Shown here one piece after another: positions 1-6,343 of a DNA stretch of 26,781 nt. This DNA comes from Phocaeicola_A sp045545095 (GTDB lineage Bacteria; Bacteroidota; Bacteroidia; Bacteroidales; Bacteroidaceae): positions 1-26,781 of the forward strand of contig JAZQAG010000016.1 of NCBI GenBank assembly GCA_045545095.1. Reading direction: 5' to 3'. Every line of letters starts with the position of its first letter. Position 1 is the stretch's first letter. The translations under genes were made by a program, and so were the position numbers. The notes beneath the pieces are model-generated. The model made no database searches and was not told the origin of the DNA. It worked only from the letters and a program-made list of their open reading frames with translations.

Positions 1-548
1 AGAAATCATGCTTATCATGATATTGTTTCATGATTCCGGTTATCGGTGTCTTAAACACTTCTATCTTGAAAAGGTATGTAAACATCTGCGCGGACTTTTC
101 CCGAAGGTCGTGTCATATAACCGTTTTGTTGAACTCGAAAGGGAGGTTGCCATTCCTCTTGCCCTGTTCATCAAGAAAGTTTTGCTGGGCAAATGTACCG
201 GCATCAGTTTTGTTGACAGTACTCCTCTGCGTGTATGCCGCAATCAGAGGATACATATCCACAAGACTTTCAAAGGTGTAGCACAGAGGGGAAAATGCTC
301 GATGGGATGGTTTTTCGGTTTCAAGCTCCATCTGATTTGTAACGAGAATTGAAACTGTTAATGATGAACTTAAGAAGATTGCACAAGTGGAGCACTCAAG
401 ACATCGCTGCTTTGACAATTTCATCGTAAACATGTTGGGAGCTATTGCTGCATATTGTATGTTTCCGAAAAAGCCGTGCATCAATGTACAAAGGACATTG
501 GATACACAGCTGACGCTATTTGGAATTCATCGAACTCACGTTAAATAG
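1..548 (+). pseudogene. IS982-family transposase, internally deleted and frameshifted, cut by window edge
   Basis: The reading frame is open from the window edge (codons before the ATG at 8 continue the similarity) to a stop at 350-352. It encodes the N-terminal and first catalytic part of an IS982-type DDE transposase, with FVDSTPLRVC and GWFFGFKLHL. From 348 a different frame resumes with IETVNDEL, then KIAQVEHSRHRCFDNF, and runs to the stop at 546-548; this is the family's C-terminus. By comparison with full-length IS982 transposases (about 290 residues, from memory), a central block containing the second catalytic aspartate is missing and the junction changes frame. The gene should therefore be inactive. 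The product assignment is firm; the exact size of the deletion is inferred. Confidence 0.85.
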
Positions 549-582
549 CTTGCATGAAGCAATTTTTTCAGTTTTTTCTTGG

Positions 583-647
583 ATATGCGGCATTTTATTT
601 GCAATTTTGCCGCAGAATATGCGGCATTATTCATCAAAATATGCTGC
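583..647. repeat. Repeated ATATGCGGCATT motifs upstream of the Fic gene
   Basis: ATATGCGGCATT occurs at 583-594 and again at 617-628, and a third degenerate copy (ATATGCTGC) lies at 639-647. TGCCGCA at 608-614 is the inverted form of TGCGGCA, so a short hairpin can form with the second copy. The cluster ends 16 bases before the preferred Fic start at 664. Its place and symmetry suggest an operator or a leader-RNA control element; no binding protein is identified. Confidence 0.55.
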
Positions 648-663
648 AAAAGCTGAAAAGAAT

Positions 664-1953
664 ATGTTTATACACGAGCATAACAATTGGACTGAATTCC
701 GTTGGGACAACGATACGGTAGCTTTACTTTTGGACGAAGTAACACGTGAGCAGGGCAGATTATACGGGCGACTGGGCGGACTTGGATTCGAAAGTCAGCT
801 TCGTGCTATGGCCGAAAATCTGACACGCGATGTGGTATTCTCGTCCGAAATTGAAGGTGTGAGACTCAATGCAGACGAAGTGCGTTCTTCAATAGCCCGC
901 AGATTAGGAATAGAAGATGCGAAGAAAGTCGCTTCTTCCCGCTACATTGATGCGGTTGTCGCTGTCACGATTGATGCGATAGAACATTTTGACCGCCCAC
1001 TGACCAAAGAGCAGCTTTGTGCATGGCAAGCCAGTTTTTTTCCCACAGGATATAGCGGAGGAACCCAAATAGAAGTAGGAAAATATCGCACACACGAAGA
1101 ACATATCGTGTCAGGGTTCCTCGGTAGGGAACGCATACACTATATAGCTCCTCCTCCCGAACGGGTAGAGGAAGAAATGAATCATTTCATCAACTGGTTC
1201 AACGATGCTTGCCCCGTCTCCCCTATTATCCGTTCAGCCATCGCGCATTTGTGGTTTGTCTCCATCCACCCTTTTGAAGACGGGAATGGACGATTGGCAC
1301 GTATTTTGGGCGACATATTCCTGGCACGAAGTGACAAGAGCAAATTCCGCTTCTACAATATCTCATCTGAAATAAACCGAGACAAGAACCACTATTACGA
1401 CACACTGGAACGCACCCAACATGGAAACGGAGACATCACCAAATGGCTTGTATGGTATCTTCAGACGCTTTCCAATTCTATCAAAGAAGCCAATACGATG
1501 GTCAGCACAGTGCTCAACAAAAGTTTCTTTTGGATGAACGCTGCCCACGTACCCATGTCTCCACGACAGAAATATACGCTCAATCTGTTCCTTGACGGCT
1601 ATGAAGCAAAAATTACGTCGAAGAACTGGGCCGACCTTAACAAATGCTCGCCAGACACCGCCAACCGAGACATTCAAGACCTCGTAAAGAAAGGAATATT
1701 ACGCGAGGACTTTCCAGGGGCCAAACGTCCCAGTTATTCAATCTGTTATGGAGGCCAAAGATTCCAATTGGCAAGCCTTTTGTCAGAAATAAGCATAGTG
1801 GAAGAAGACAGCAACTCCTATTTAATCACCACGTACAAAGGTATTCCAATCCGCGAACGCATTCTCCGCTTGGATGCCGAGCGTTTCAACAGAGGTGACC
1901 TCCCACTGGAACATCTGATTGACAAATATCTTTCCTATATCGTATGTCAATAA
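664..1953 (+). CDS. Fic-domain protein (DUF4172 N-terminus), probable AMP transferase
   Basis: Fic enzymes usually transfer AMP from ATP to a hydroxyl side chain of a target protein. The catalytic motif HPFEDGNGRLAR is complete at residues 202-213, including the histidine. An inhibitory motif SSEIEG at residues 60-65 fits the (S/T)xxxE(G/N) pattern, so this is a self-inhibited Fic protein with its inhibitory helix in the same chain, N-terminal to the Fic core. The first 80 residues match the DUF4172 layout. A winged-helix-like stretch follows the core, and about 70 extra residues end the protein. I chose ATG 664 (429 residues) over the upstream start at 520: that start lies inside the transposase remnant, and the extra 48 residues are translated repeat DNA. 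The target protein is unknown. The gene lies in accessory DNA and was probably acquired. Confidence 0.85.
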   Translation: MFIHEHNNWTEFRWDNDTVALLLDEVTREQGRLYGRLGGLGFESQLRAMAENLTRDVVFSSEIEGVRLNADEVRSSIARRLGIEDAKKVASSRYIDAVVAVTIDAIEHFDRPLTKEQLCAWQASFFPTGYSGGTQIEVGKYRTHEEHIVSGFLGRERIHYIAPPPERVEEEMNHFINWFNDACPVSPIIRSAIAHLWFVSIHPFEDGNGRLARILGDIFLARSDKSKFRFYNISSEINRDKNHYYDTLERTQHGNGDITKWLVWYLQTLSNSIKEANTMVSTVLNKSFFWMNAAHVPMSPRQKYTLNLFLDGYEAKITSKNWADLNKCSPDTANRDIQDLVKKGILREDFPGAKRPSYSICYGGQRFQLASLLSEISIVEEDSNSYLITTYKGIPIRERILRLDAERFNRGDLPLEHLIDKYLSYIVCQ

Positions 1954-2112
1954 TTACCGCCATAAAGATGGGGGCGGACATTGCGCCCTGTTACTGTCAT
2001 TGGACATTATCAATTACCTGAAGACCAATAACGAAATCCTTTACACACAAGGCTACTTTCCTTTAAAGTGGGCTCTATAAATTATTCGAACAGAGTTCTC
2101 ATCAACTCGTCG

Positions 2113-2234
2113 CTTTGTCGAAAAATTGAGGTTTAGCCGAGCTGTTTTTGTCAGTCGTAGAGGAAGTGTAGCGGGCTACACGACCGATATGAGTGGTAAA
2201 AATAGCCGGATAAAACCGATTTGGCGACAAAAAG
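2113..2234. repeat. Long imperfect inverted repeat around a GTGTAG/CTACAC hairpin
   Basis: GTGTAG (2166-2171) and CTACAC (2176-2181) form a perfect 6-bp stem with loop CGGG. Similarity continues outward on both sides for about 60 bases. Blocks such as TTTGTCG, GGTTT and GCTNTTTTT in the left arm match the reverse complement of the right arm, allowing mismatches and small gaps. The whole unit could fold into one long hairpin. I see no promoter or gene inside. It may be a remnant of an insertion element, a miniature transposable element or a structured RNA. Confidence 0.5.
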
Positions 2235-2266
2235 ATTAAAGCACTCACCATCGTTAATAATCTGTG

Positions 2267-2290
2267 GGAATTCATAGAACCACCTTAAAA
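2267..2290 (+). mobile_element. Short sequence resembling the IS982 3' end
   Basis: GGAATTCATAGAAC followed by TTAAAA resembles the transposase end at 522-545, GGAATTCATCGAAC followed by TTAAA. The core matches at 13 of 14 bases. No other transposase sequence is visible next to it. This is either the scrap of a second copy or chance; the match is short. Confidence 0.35.
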
Positions 2291-2382
2291 ACATATAAAA
2301 AACGGGGGAAGGCTTGGAGGGATGAAAAATTATTGTTTAATTTGCTTGATATTAGAACAACGAAGAGAAAATAGAAACTGAT

Positions 2383-2973
2383 ATGAAAAAAAACCTACTG
2401 ATGCTGCTTATGCTTCCCCTGATAAGCATGGCGCAAGTGAAAGACGCCAAGTACCTGGCAAAGAATGCTGTTCCTGTGGAAAACGGACGTGTAATCTTTA
2501 CGCATGAATTTGAGGTTCCCATGAATGTCGGTGACATCTACGTAGCCGTACAGGAGTGGATGAACGAGCAGTTCGCTCCCGTCGAGGAGATGCCGAACCA
2601 CAAGATGATTTCTACAAACAAAGAGACTTATGAAATGACCGCCGGAGGCGAAGAGTGGCTGGTATTTACCAACAAATTCCTGTCGCTCGACCGTACACGC
2701 CTGTATTACAAGTTGAAGCTGACCTGCTATGACAAGAAGTTCGTGGCCAACATCTATGACATCCATTATTGGTATGAAGAAGAGCGCGAAGGTGGCGTGA
2801 AATACAGCGCCGAAGAATGGATTACCGACGAATGGGCTGTCAACAAGAAAGGAACCAAGCTGGCCAAGAAGAGCGGCAAGTTCAGACGCAAGACCATTGA
2901 CCGCGTGGAGGAAATCTTTACCAATCTGGAGACATTCATCAACCGAAAAGCTATCAAAAACATTATGAAATAA
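2383..2973 (+). CDS. Secreted DUF4468-type protein
   Basis: This 196-residue protein starts with a clear signal peptide: KK, then a leucine/methionine-rich core, then SMA before Q18. It should be exported to the periplasm or the inner face of the outer membrane. The mature part (FEVPMNVGDIYVAVQEWM, then TRLYYKLKLTCYDKKF) fits the Bacteroidetes DUF4468 family, which has a TBP-like fold and no established function. The C-terminus is lysine-rich. The gene stands alone, with gene-free DNA upstream and a strong terminator immediately after the stop. The start is fixed by the signal peptide. Confidence 0.75.
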   Translation: MKKNLLMLLMLPLISMAQVKDAKYLAKNAVPVENGRVIFTHEFEVPMNVGDIYVAVQEWMNEQFAPVEEMPNHKMISTNKETYEMTAGGEEWLVFTNKFLSLDRTRLYYKLKLTCYDKKFVANIYDIHYWYEEEREGGVKYSAEEWITDEWAVNKKGTKLAKKSGKFRRKTIDRVEEIFTNLETFINRKAIKNIMK

Positions 2974-2976
2974 AAC

Positions 2977-3004
2977 AAAGTGGCAAACATTTTGCCACTT
3001 TTTT
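2977..3004 (+). terminator. Rho-independent terminator after the DUF4468 gene
   Basis: AAAGTGGCAAA (2977-2987) and TTTGCCACTTT (2991-3001) form a perfect 11-bp stem with a 3-base loop, and the T-run continues after the stem. It starts four bases after the stop codon. Confidence 0.85.
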
Positions 3005-3009
3005 CACTT

Positions 3010-3044
3010 TTTGATAGGAATATAAGAATTATCATGTAACTTTG
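3010..3044 (+). promoter_or_regulatory. Bacteroides-type promoter of the 2-oxoacid oxidoreductase operon
   Basis: The -7 box TAACTTTG lies at 3037-3044, with TTTG at 3010-3013, 23 bases upstream. Transcription should begin only a few bases before the ATG at 3054, so the leader would be very short. It sits directly after the previous gene's terminator. Confidence 0.6.
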
Positions 3045-3053
3045 CAGCCGTCT

Positions 3054-3329
3054 ATGACAAAAACAAAAGAAAATATAAAGAGACTCATTAGCGATGGCAA
3101 TCTGCAAGATGCCATCAGCCAACTGGACGGGTTGATTGGAGAAAGCTGCAAGGACGACGAACTCTACTATTTGCGCGGCAATGCCTACCGCAAATTGTGC
3201 AATTGGCAACTGGCACTGAACAACTATTTGGAGGCCATCAGCCTGAATCCAGAAAGTCCTGCCGCAGAAGCACACCGCATGCTGATGGAGATTTTAGAGT
3301 TCTATAATAAGGATATGTATAATCAGTAA
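3054..3329 (+). CDS. Small tetratricopeptide-repeat protein
   Basis: This protein has 91 residues with at least one clear TPR at about residues 36-69 (ELYYLRGNAYRKL, then ALNNYLEAISLNP). A probable degenerate helix pair lies before it. TPRs mediate protein-protein contacts; no catalytic motif is present and no signal peptide is visible, so it is probably cytoplasmic. It is the first gene of the oxidoreductase operon, 61 bases before the ferredoxin subunit, which suggests an accessory or assembly role (inference). I prefer ATG 3054: a TTG at 3042 would overlap the -7 promoter box. Confidence 0.75.
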   Translation: MTKTKENIKRLISDGNLQDAISQLDGLIGESCKDDELYYLRGNAYRKLCNWQLALNNYLEAISLNPESPAAEAHRMLMEILEFYNKDMYNQ

Positions 3330-3354
3330 TGTGCTGATTTGCCCAACAAACAAG

Positions 3355-3380
3355 AATTCATAACTAACAATTCATAATTA
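3355..3380. repeat. AATTCATAA micro-repeat in the operon
   Basis: AATTCATAACTAAC (3355-3368) is followed directly by AATTCATAATTA (3369-3380), a two-unit near repeat in the gap before the ferredoxin gene. It is one of several intergenic micro-repeats in this operon, each of different sequence. Confidence 0.5.
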
Positions 3381-3390
3381 TATTAGAAAC

Positions 3391-3618
3391 ATGGCAAAAA
3401 TTAAAGGTGCTACAGTAGTCGATACCGAACGGTGCAAGGGATGCAACCTCTGTGTGGTGGCATGCCCGTTGGACGTACTGGAACTGACTTCCAAGGAAGT
3501 GAACAAAAAGGGTTACCACTTTGCCCGCGAAGTGAAAGATGACACTTGCATAGGCTGTGCTGCCTGCGCAACCGTATGCCCCGACGGATGCATCTCGGTG
3601 TATAAGGTGAAGGAGTGA
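3391..3618 (+). CDS. 2-oxoacid:ferredoxin oxidoreductase, delta (ferredoxin-like) subunit
   Basis: This 75-residue protein carries two 4Fe-4S cluster motifs. Cysteines 15, 18, 21 and 25 form CKGCNLCVVACP; cysteines 53, 56, 59 and 63 form CIGCAACATVCP. It passes electrons from the thiamine-diphosphate site of the complex to free ferredoxin. The length is normal for a separate delta subunit of a four-subunit enzyme. The alpha, beta and gamma subunits follow in the same direction, which fixes the role. The substrate (2-oxoglutarate or branched-chain 2-oxoacids; korD or vorD) cannot be read from this subunit, so I give no symbol. Confidence 0.9.
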   Translation: MAKIKGATVVDTERCKGCNLCVVACPLDVLELTSKEVNKKGYHFAREVKDDTCIGCAACATVCPDGCISVYKVKE

Positions 3619-3620
3619 AC

Positions 3621-3648
3621 AGCTACTAGTTACTAGCTACCAGTTACT
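3621..3648. repeat. Tandem 14-base repeat
   Basis: AGCTACTAGTTACT (3621-3634) is followed directly by AGCTACCAGTTACT (3635-3648), differing at one base. ACTAGT inside the unit is itself a palindrome. The array starts three bases after the stop codon of the delta subunit. Confidence 0.7.
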
Positions 3649-3705
3649 AGTGGATAGTCCGGACTTAAAAACTCAAGAATTTAGGAACTAAAAAAAACTG
3701 AAATA

Positions 3706-4791
3706 ATGGCAACAGAAAAAGAAGTTGTATTGATGAAGGGTAACGAAGCCATCGCCCATGCCGCCATCCGTTGCGGTGCCGATGGTTACTTCGGTTATCC
3801 CATCACTCCCCAATCGGAAGTATTGGAAACTTTGGCCGAGCAGAAACCATGGGAAACCACCGGCATGGTGGTGCTTCAGGCAGAAAGCGAAGTGGCCTCT
3901 ATAAACATGGTATATGGCGGAGCAGGTGCGGGAAAAAAAGTACTCACCTCATCATCAAGCCCCGGTGTGAGCCTCATGCAGGAAGGCGTATCCTACATTG
4001 CCGGTGCCGAACTGCCCTGTCTCATTGTAAACGTGATGCGTGGAGGCCCTGGACTCGGAACCATCCAACCCAGTCAGGCCGACTACTTCCAAACGGTAAA
4101 GGGCGGTGGACATGGCGATTACCGACTCATTGTACTGGCTCCGGCTTCAGTACAAGAGATGGCAGACTTTGTTGACCTCTCATTCGAACTGGCATTCAAA
4201 TACCGCAACCCGGCCATGATACTGTCCGATGGTGTCATCGGTCAGATGATGGAGAAAGTGGTACTCCCTCCCTTCAAACCTCGTCGCACAGAGGAGGAAA
4301 TTGTCAAAGAATGCCCTTGGGCTACCACCGGACGCATTAAAGGACGCCAGCCGAACATTATCACCTCATTGGAACTTGACCCTGCAGAGATGGAGAAACG
4401 AAACATCCAATTGCAGGCCAAATACCGTCTCATTGAAGAAAACGAGGTGCGCTACGAGGAAATCAACTGTGAAGATGCAGAATACCTCATCGTCGCCTTC
4501 GGTTCGTGTGCCCGTATTGCCCAAAAAGCAATGGACGATGCACGCGAACAAGGTATCAAGGTGGGACTGCTTCGTCCCATCACCCTGTGGCCCTTCCCCA
4601 GCAAGCAAATAGCCGAACGCGCCAAGCAGATGAAGGGTATATTGTCGGTGGAAATCAATGCCGGACAGATGGTGGAAGACATCAAGCTGGCAGTGAACTG
4701 CAGCGTACCCGTAGAACACTTCGGACGCTTGGGCGGTATCGTGCCAGACCCCGACGAGGTAATCAATGCACTGAAAGAAAAATTAATGTAA
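3706..4791 (+). CDS. 2-oxoacid:ferredoxin oxidoreductase, alpha subunit (VorB/KorA type)
   Basis: With the beta, gamma and delta subunits, this 361-residue protein performs reversible oxidative decarboxylation of a 2-oxoacid to its acyl-CoA, reducing ferredoxin in the cytoplasm. The N-terminal pyrimidine-binding (PFOR domain I) part shows GYPITPQSE at residues 30-38, SSSSPGVSLMQEG near 84-96 and RGGPGLGTIQPSQAD near 111-125. A C-terminal transketolase-like domain ends with HFGRLGGIVPDP. The length fits a stand-alone alpha subunit that is not fused to gamma. Such proteins are often annotated as 3-methyl-2-oxobutanoate dehydrogenase subunit VorB; 2-oxoglutarate is an equally possible substrate. 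Confidence 0.9.
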   Translation: MATEKEVVLMKGNEAIAHAAIRCGADGYFGYPITPQSEVLETLAEQKPWETTGMVVLQAESEVASINMVYGGAGAGKKVLTSSSSPGVSLMQEGVSYIAGAELPCLIVNVMRGGPGLGTIQPSQADYFQTVKGGGHGDYRLIVLAPASVQEMADFVDLSFELAFKYRNPAMILSDGVIGQMMEKVVLPPFKPRRTEEEIVKECPWATTGRIKGRQPNIITSLELDPAEMEKRNIQLQAKYRLIEENEVRYEEINCEDAEYLIVAFGSCARIAQKAMDDAREQGIKVGLLRPITLWPFPSKQIAERAKQMKGILSVEINAGQMVEDIKLAVNCSVPVEHFGRLGGIVPDPDEVINALKEKLM

Positions 4792-4792
4792 T

Positions 4793-4821
4793 TCTGAATT
4801 TTGAATTATAAACTCTGAATT
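4793..4821. repeat. TCTGAATT micro-repeat
   Basis: TCTGAATT occurs at 4793-4800 and 4814-4821, with the variant TTTGAATT at 4800-4807 between them. It begins two bases after the stop of the alpha subunit. It is AT-rich and short, so chance is possible, but it fits the pattern of repeats placed at gene ends in this operon. Confidence 0.4.
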
Positions 4822-4871
4822 GATCATTCGGACAACAGAACTTAGAACTCATAATATTAATAACTAAGAAC

Positions 4872-5039
4872 ATGAATACTTATCGGATAAGAACCATACT
4901 GAACATAGTGTTCATCATCGGAGCCATAGCTTCGGTTATCTGCTACTATGGTGTGGAGGACCGTCATGTTTTCCTTTATGTATGCTCGGCTTCCATTTTT
5001 GTGAAACTGGTAGAGTTTCTACTCCGATTCCTATTTTAA
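4872..5039 (+). CDS. 55-residue membrane protein inside the oxidoreductase operon
   Basis: An ATG at 4872 opens a 55-residue frame ending at TAA 5037-5039. The protein begins MNTYRIRTILNIVF. It has two hydrophobic segments, at about residues 8-26 (ILNIVFIIGAIASVICYY region) and 33-55 (VFLYVCSASIFVKL onward), joined by a short charged turn (VEDRH). The basic N-terminus suggests that both ends face the cytoplasm. It lies on the coding strand between alpha and beta, 80 bases after the first and 38 before the second. I do not recognise a named family. A role in tethering the complex to the membrane is a guess. Confidence 0.65.
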   Translation: MNTYRIRTILNIVFIIGAIASVICYYGVEDRHVFLYVCSASIFVKLVEFLLRFLF

Positions 5040-5044
5040 TTAAC

Positions 5045-5062
5045 AAGTTGGCAAACCAACTT
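5045..5062. repeat. Short perfect hairpin before the beta subunit
   Basis: AAGTTGG (5045-5051) and CCAACTT (5056-5062) form a 7-bp stem with loop CAAA, 15 bases before the beta-subunit start. No T-run follows at once, so it is more likely a processing, spacing or repeat hairpin than a terminator. Confidence 0.5.
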
Positions 5063-5077
5063 ATATAAAAGATTATT

Positions 5078-5836
5078 ATGAAAGAAGATATCATCAAACC
5101 GGAAAATCTGGTTTACAAGAAACCGACTCTGATGAACGACGTGCCTATGCACTACTGCCCGGGATGCAGCCATGGTGTGGTACATAAACTCATCGCTGAA
5201 GTCATCGAAGAGATGCAGATGGAAGAAAAAGCCATTGGTGTATCGCCCGTAGGATGTGCCGTATTTGCCTACAAGTACATCGACATCGACTGGCAGGAGG
5301 CTGCCCACGGACGTGCCCCTGGCCTCGCAACAGCCATCAAACGTCTGTGGCCCGACCGCCTGGTATTCACTTACCAAGGAGATGGCGACTTGGCCTGCAT
5401 CGGTACAGCCGAAACAATCCATGCACTGAACCGTGGTGAAAATATCACCATCATATTCATCAACAATGCCATCTATGGTATGACTGGCGGACAAATGGCC
5501 CCAACAACCCTTGTGGGAATGAAAACCGCTACATGTCCCTATGGTCGCGATGTGGCCTTGCATGGCTATCCTTTGAAGATGACAGAAATTGCTGCACAGT
5601 TGGAAGGTACAGCTTACGTTACCCGCCAATCGGTACACACTGTTGCCGCCATCCGTAAAGCAAAAAAGGCTATCCGCAAAGCATTCGAGAATTCTATGGC
5701 TGGCAAAGGATCCAACTTGGTAGAGATAGTTTCTACCTGTAACTCAGGTTGGAAAATGTCACCCGAAAAGTCCAATAAGTGGATGGAAGAGAATATGTTC
5801 AAGTTTTATGAATTAGGAGATTTGAAAGACAAGTAG
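5078..5836 (+). CDS. 2-oxoacid:ferredoxin oxidoreductase, beta (thiamine diphosphate) subunit
   Basis: This 252-residue subunit binds thiamine diphosphate and carries the catalytic centre. The cofactor motif starts at GDGD (residues 101-104) and runs to the NNAIYGMTGGQ segment (129-139), giving the GDG-to-NN spacing of this fold. CPGC at 27-30 is part of the conserved N-terminal block found in KorB/VorA-type subunits. C60 in SPVGC may be a further cluster ligand (inference). The length is near the usual 250-280. It follows the small membrane protein and precedes the four-helix-bundle gene. Confidence 0.9.
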   Translation: MKEDIIKPENLVYKKPTLMNDVPMHYCPGCSHGVVHKLIAEVIEEMQMEEKAIGVSPVGCAVFAYKYIDIDWQEAAHGRAPGLATAIKRLWPDRLVFTYQGDGDLACIGTAETIHALNRGENITIIFINNAIYGMTGGQMAPTTLVGMKTATCPYGRDVALHGYPLKMTEIAAQLEGTAYVTRQSVHTVAAIRKAKKAIRKAFENSMAGKGSNLVEIVSTCNSGWKMSPEKSNKWMEENMFKFYELGDLKDK

Positions 5837-5837
5837 T

Positions 5838-5869
5838 AATGTGCCAATGTGCTAATGTGCCAATGTGCT
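5838..5869. repeat. Left array of AATGTGCY 8-base units
   Basis: Four perfect head-to-tail 8-mers occur here: AATGTGCC, AATGTGCT, AATGTGCC, AATGTGCT. They start two bases after the stop of the beta subunit. The reverse complement of this unit recurs on the far side of the next gene. Confidence 0.85.
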
Positions 5870-5901
5870 AATCACCATTCGGCATCAAACATCAACAAAG
5901 T

Positions 5902-6249
5902 ATGCAAACGGGGAATATTTTATTGGACAAGAGTTTTCAATTCGCTCTTGACATAATAAAGTTCACTTCTATTTTAGAGGAGAAAAAGAAGTTTGTTATA
6001 GCCAATCAGTTGATGAGATGTGGAACATCCATTGGAGCAAATGTACACGAAGCGCAAAATCCCGAAAGCCGTGCAGATTTTATCCACAAACTTAAAATAG
6101 CAGCAAAAGAAGCCGATGAAACCGAATACTGGTTACTTCTGTGCAAATTTGCAGAAAGCTATCCTTTTCAAGAAAAGATTTTGGAAAATTTGCAAGACAT
6201 CAAGAGAATAATAAATAAAATAATAAACACAGCCAAAAGCAATGCCTGA
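5902..6249 (+). CDS. Four-helix-bundle protein (S23 / 23S rRNA intervening-sequence type)
   Basis: This protein has 115 residues and is predicted all-helical. The family hallmark is RCGTSIGANVHEAQ at residues 39-52, followed by KEADETEYWL at 69-78. Relatives are encoded in 23S rRNA intervening sequences of other bacteria or act as accessory proteins of diversity-generating retroelements. They form small helical bundles, and some bind nucleic acid. No reverse transcriptase or rRNA is present here. The gene interrupts the oxidoreductase operon between beta and gamma and is bracketed by inverted 8-base repeat arrays (5838-5869 and 6302-6333), which suggests it arrived as a cassette. Its base composition is more AT-rich than its neighbours. 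Cellular role unknown. Confidence 0.85.
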   Translation: MQTGNILLDKSFQFALDIIKFTSILEEKKKFVIANQLMRCGTSIGANVHEAQNPESRADFIHKLKIAAKEADETEYWLLLCKFAESYPFQEKILENLQDIKRIINKIINTAKSNA

Positions 6250-6270
6250 TTAAGACATAAGAGTTTTTGA

Positions 6271-6287
6271 TTCGCCCAATTGGCGAA
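6271..6287. repeat. TTCGCC/GGCGAA hairpin
   Basis: TTCGCC (6271-6276) and GGCGAA (6282-6287) form a 6-bp stem over a 5-base loop. It lies between the stop of the four-helix-bundle gene and the right repeat array, so it may belong to the same element. Confidence 0.5.
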
Positions 6288-6301
6288 GCCAAATATTCAT
6301 T

Positions 6302-6333
6302 AGCACATTAGCAAATTGGCATATTAGCATATT
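6302..6333. repeat. Right array of 8-base units, inverted relative to the left
   Basis: Four 8-mers run head to tail: AGCACATT, AGCAAATT, GGCATATT, AGCATATT. Each is the reverse complement of AATGTGCY or a variant with one or two changes. Together with the array at 5838-5869 they bracket the four-helix-bundle gene as inverted repeats. The array ends 10 bases before the gamma-subunit start. Confidence 0.8.
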
Positions 6334-6343
6334 TTTAAAGATT

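Larger units (their letters stand above)
1954..2382. other. 429-base gene-free stretch
   Basis: I see no credible coding region here on either strand. It contains a long imperfect inverted repeat (2113-2234) and a stretch resembling the 3' end of the IS982 remnant (2267-2290). Just before the next gene there is a poor match to a -7 box (TTAATTTG, 2337-2344). The composition suggests decayed mobile DNA. Confidence 0.6.

Noticed and set aside
520..663. Upstream in-frame extension of the Fic protein
   Set aside because: It overlaps the end of the transposase remnant and the repeat block; the family N-terminus begins at the ATG at 664.
3042..3053. TTG start for the small TPR gene
   Set aside because: It overlaps the -7 promoter box, and the ATG at 3054 gives the expected N-terminus.
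5838..6333. Diversity-generating retroelement, suggested by the Avd-like four-helix-bundle protein
   Set aside because: No reverse transcriptase and no template/variable repeat pair is present in the window.
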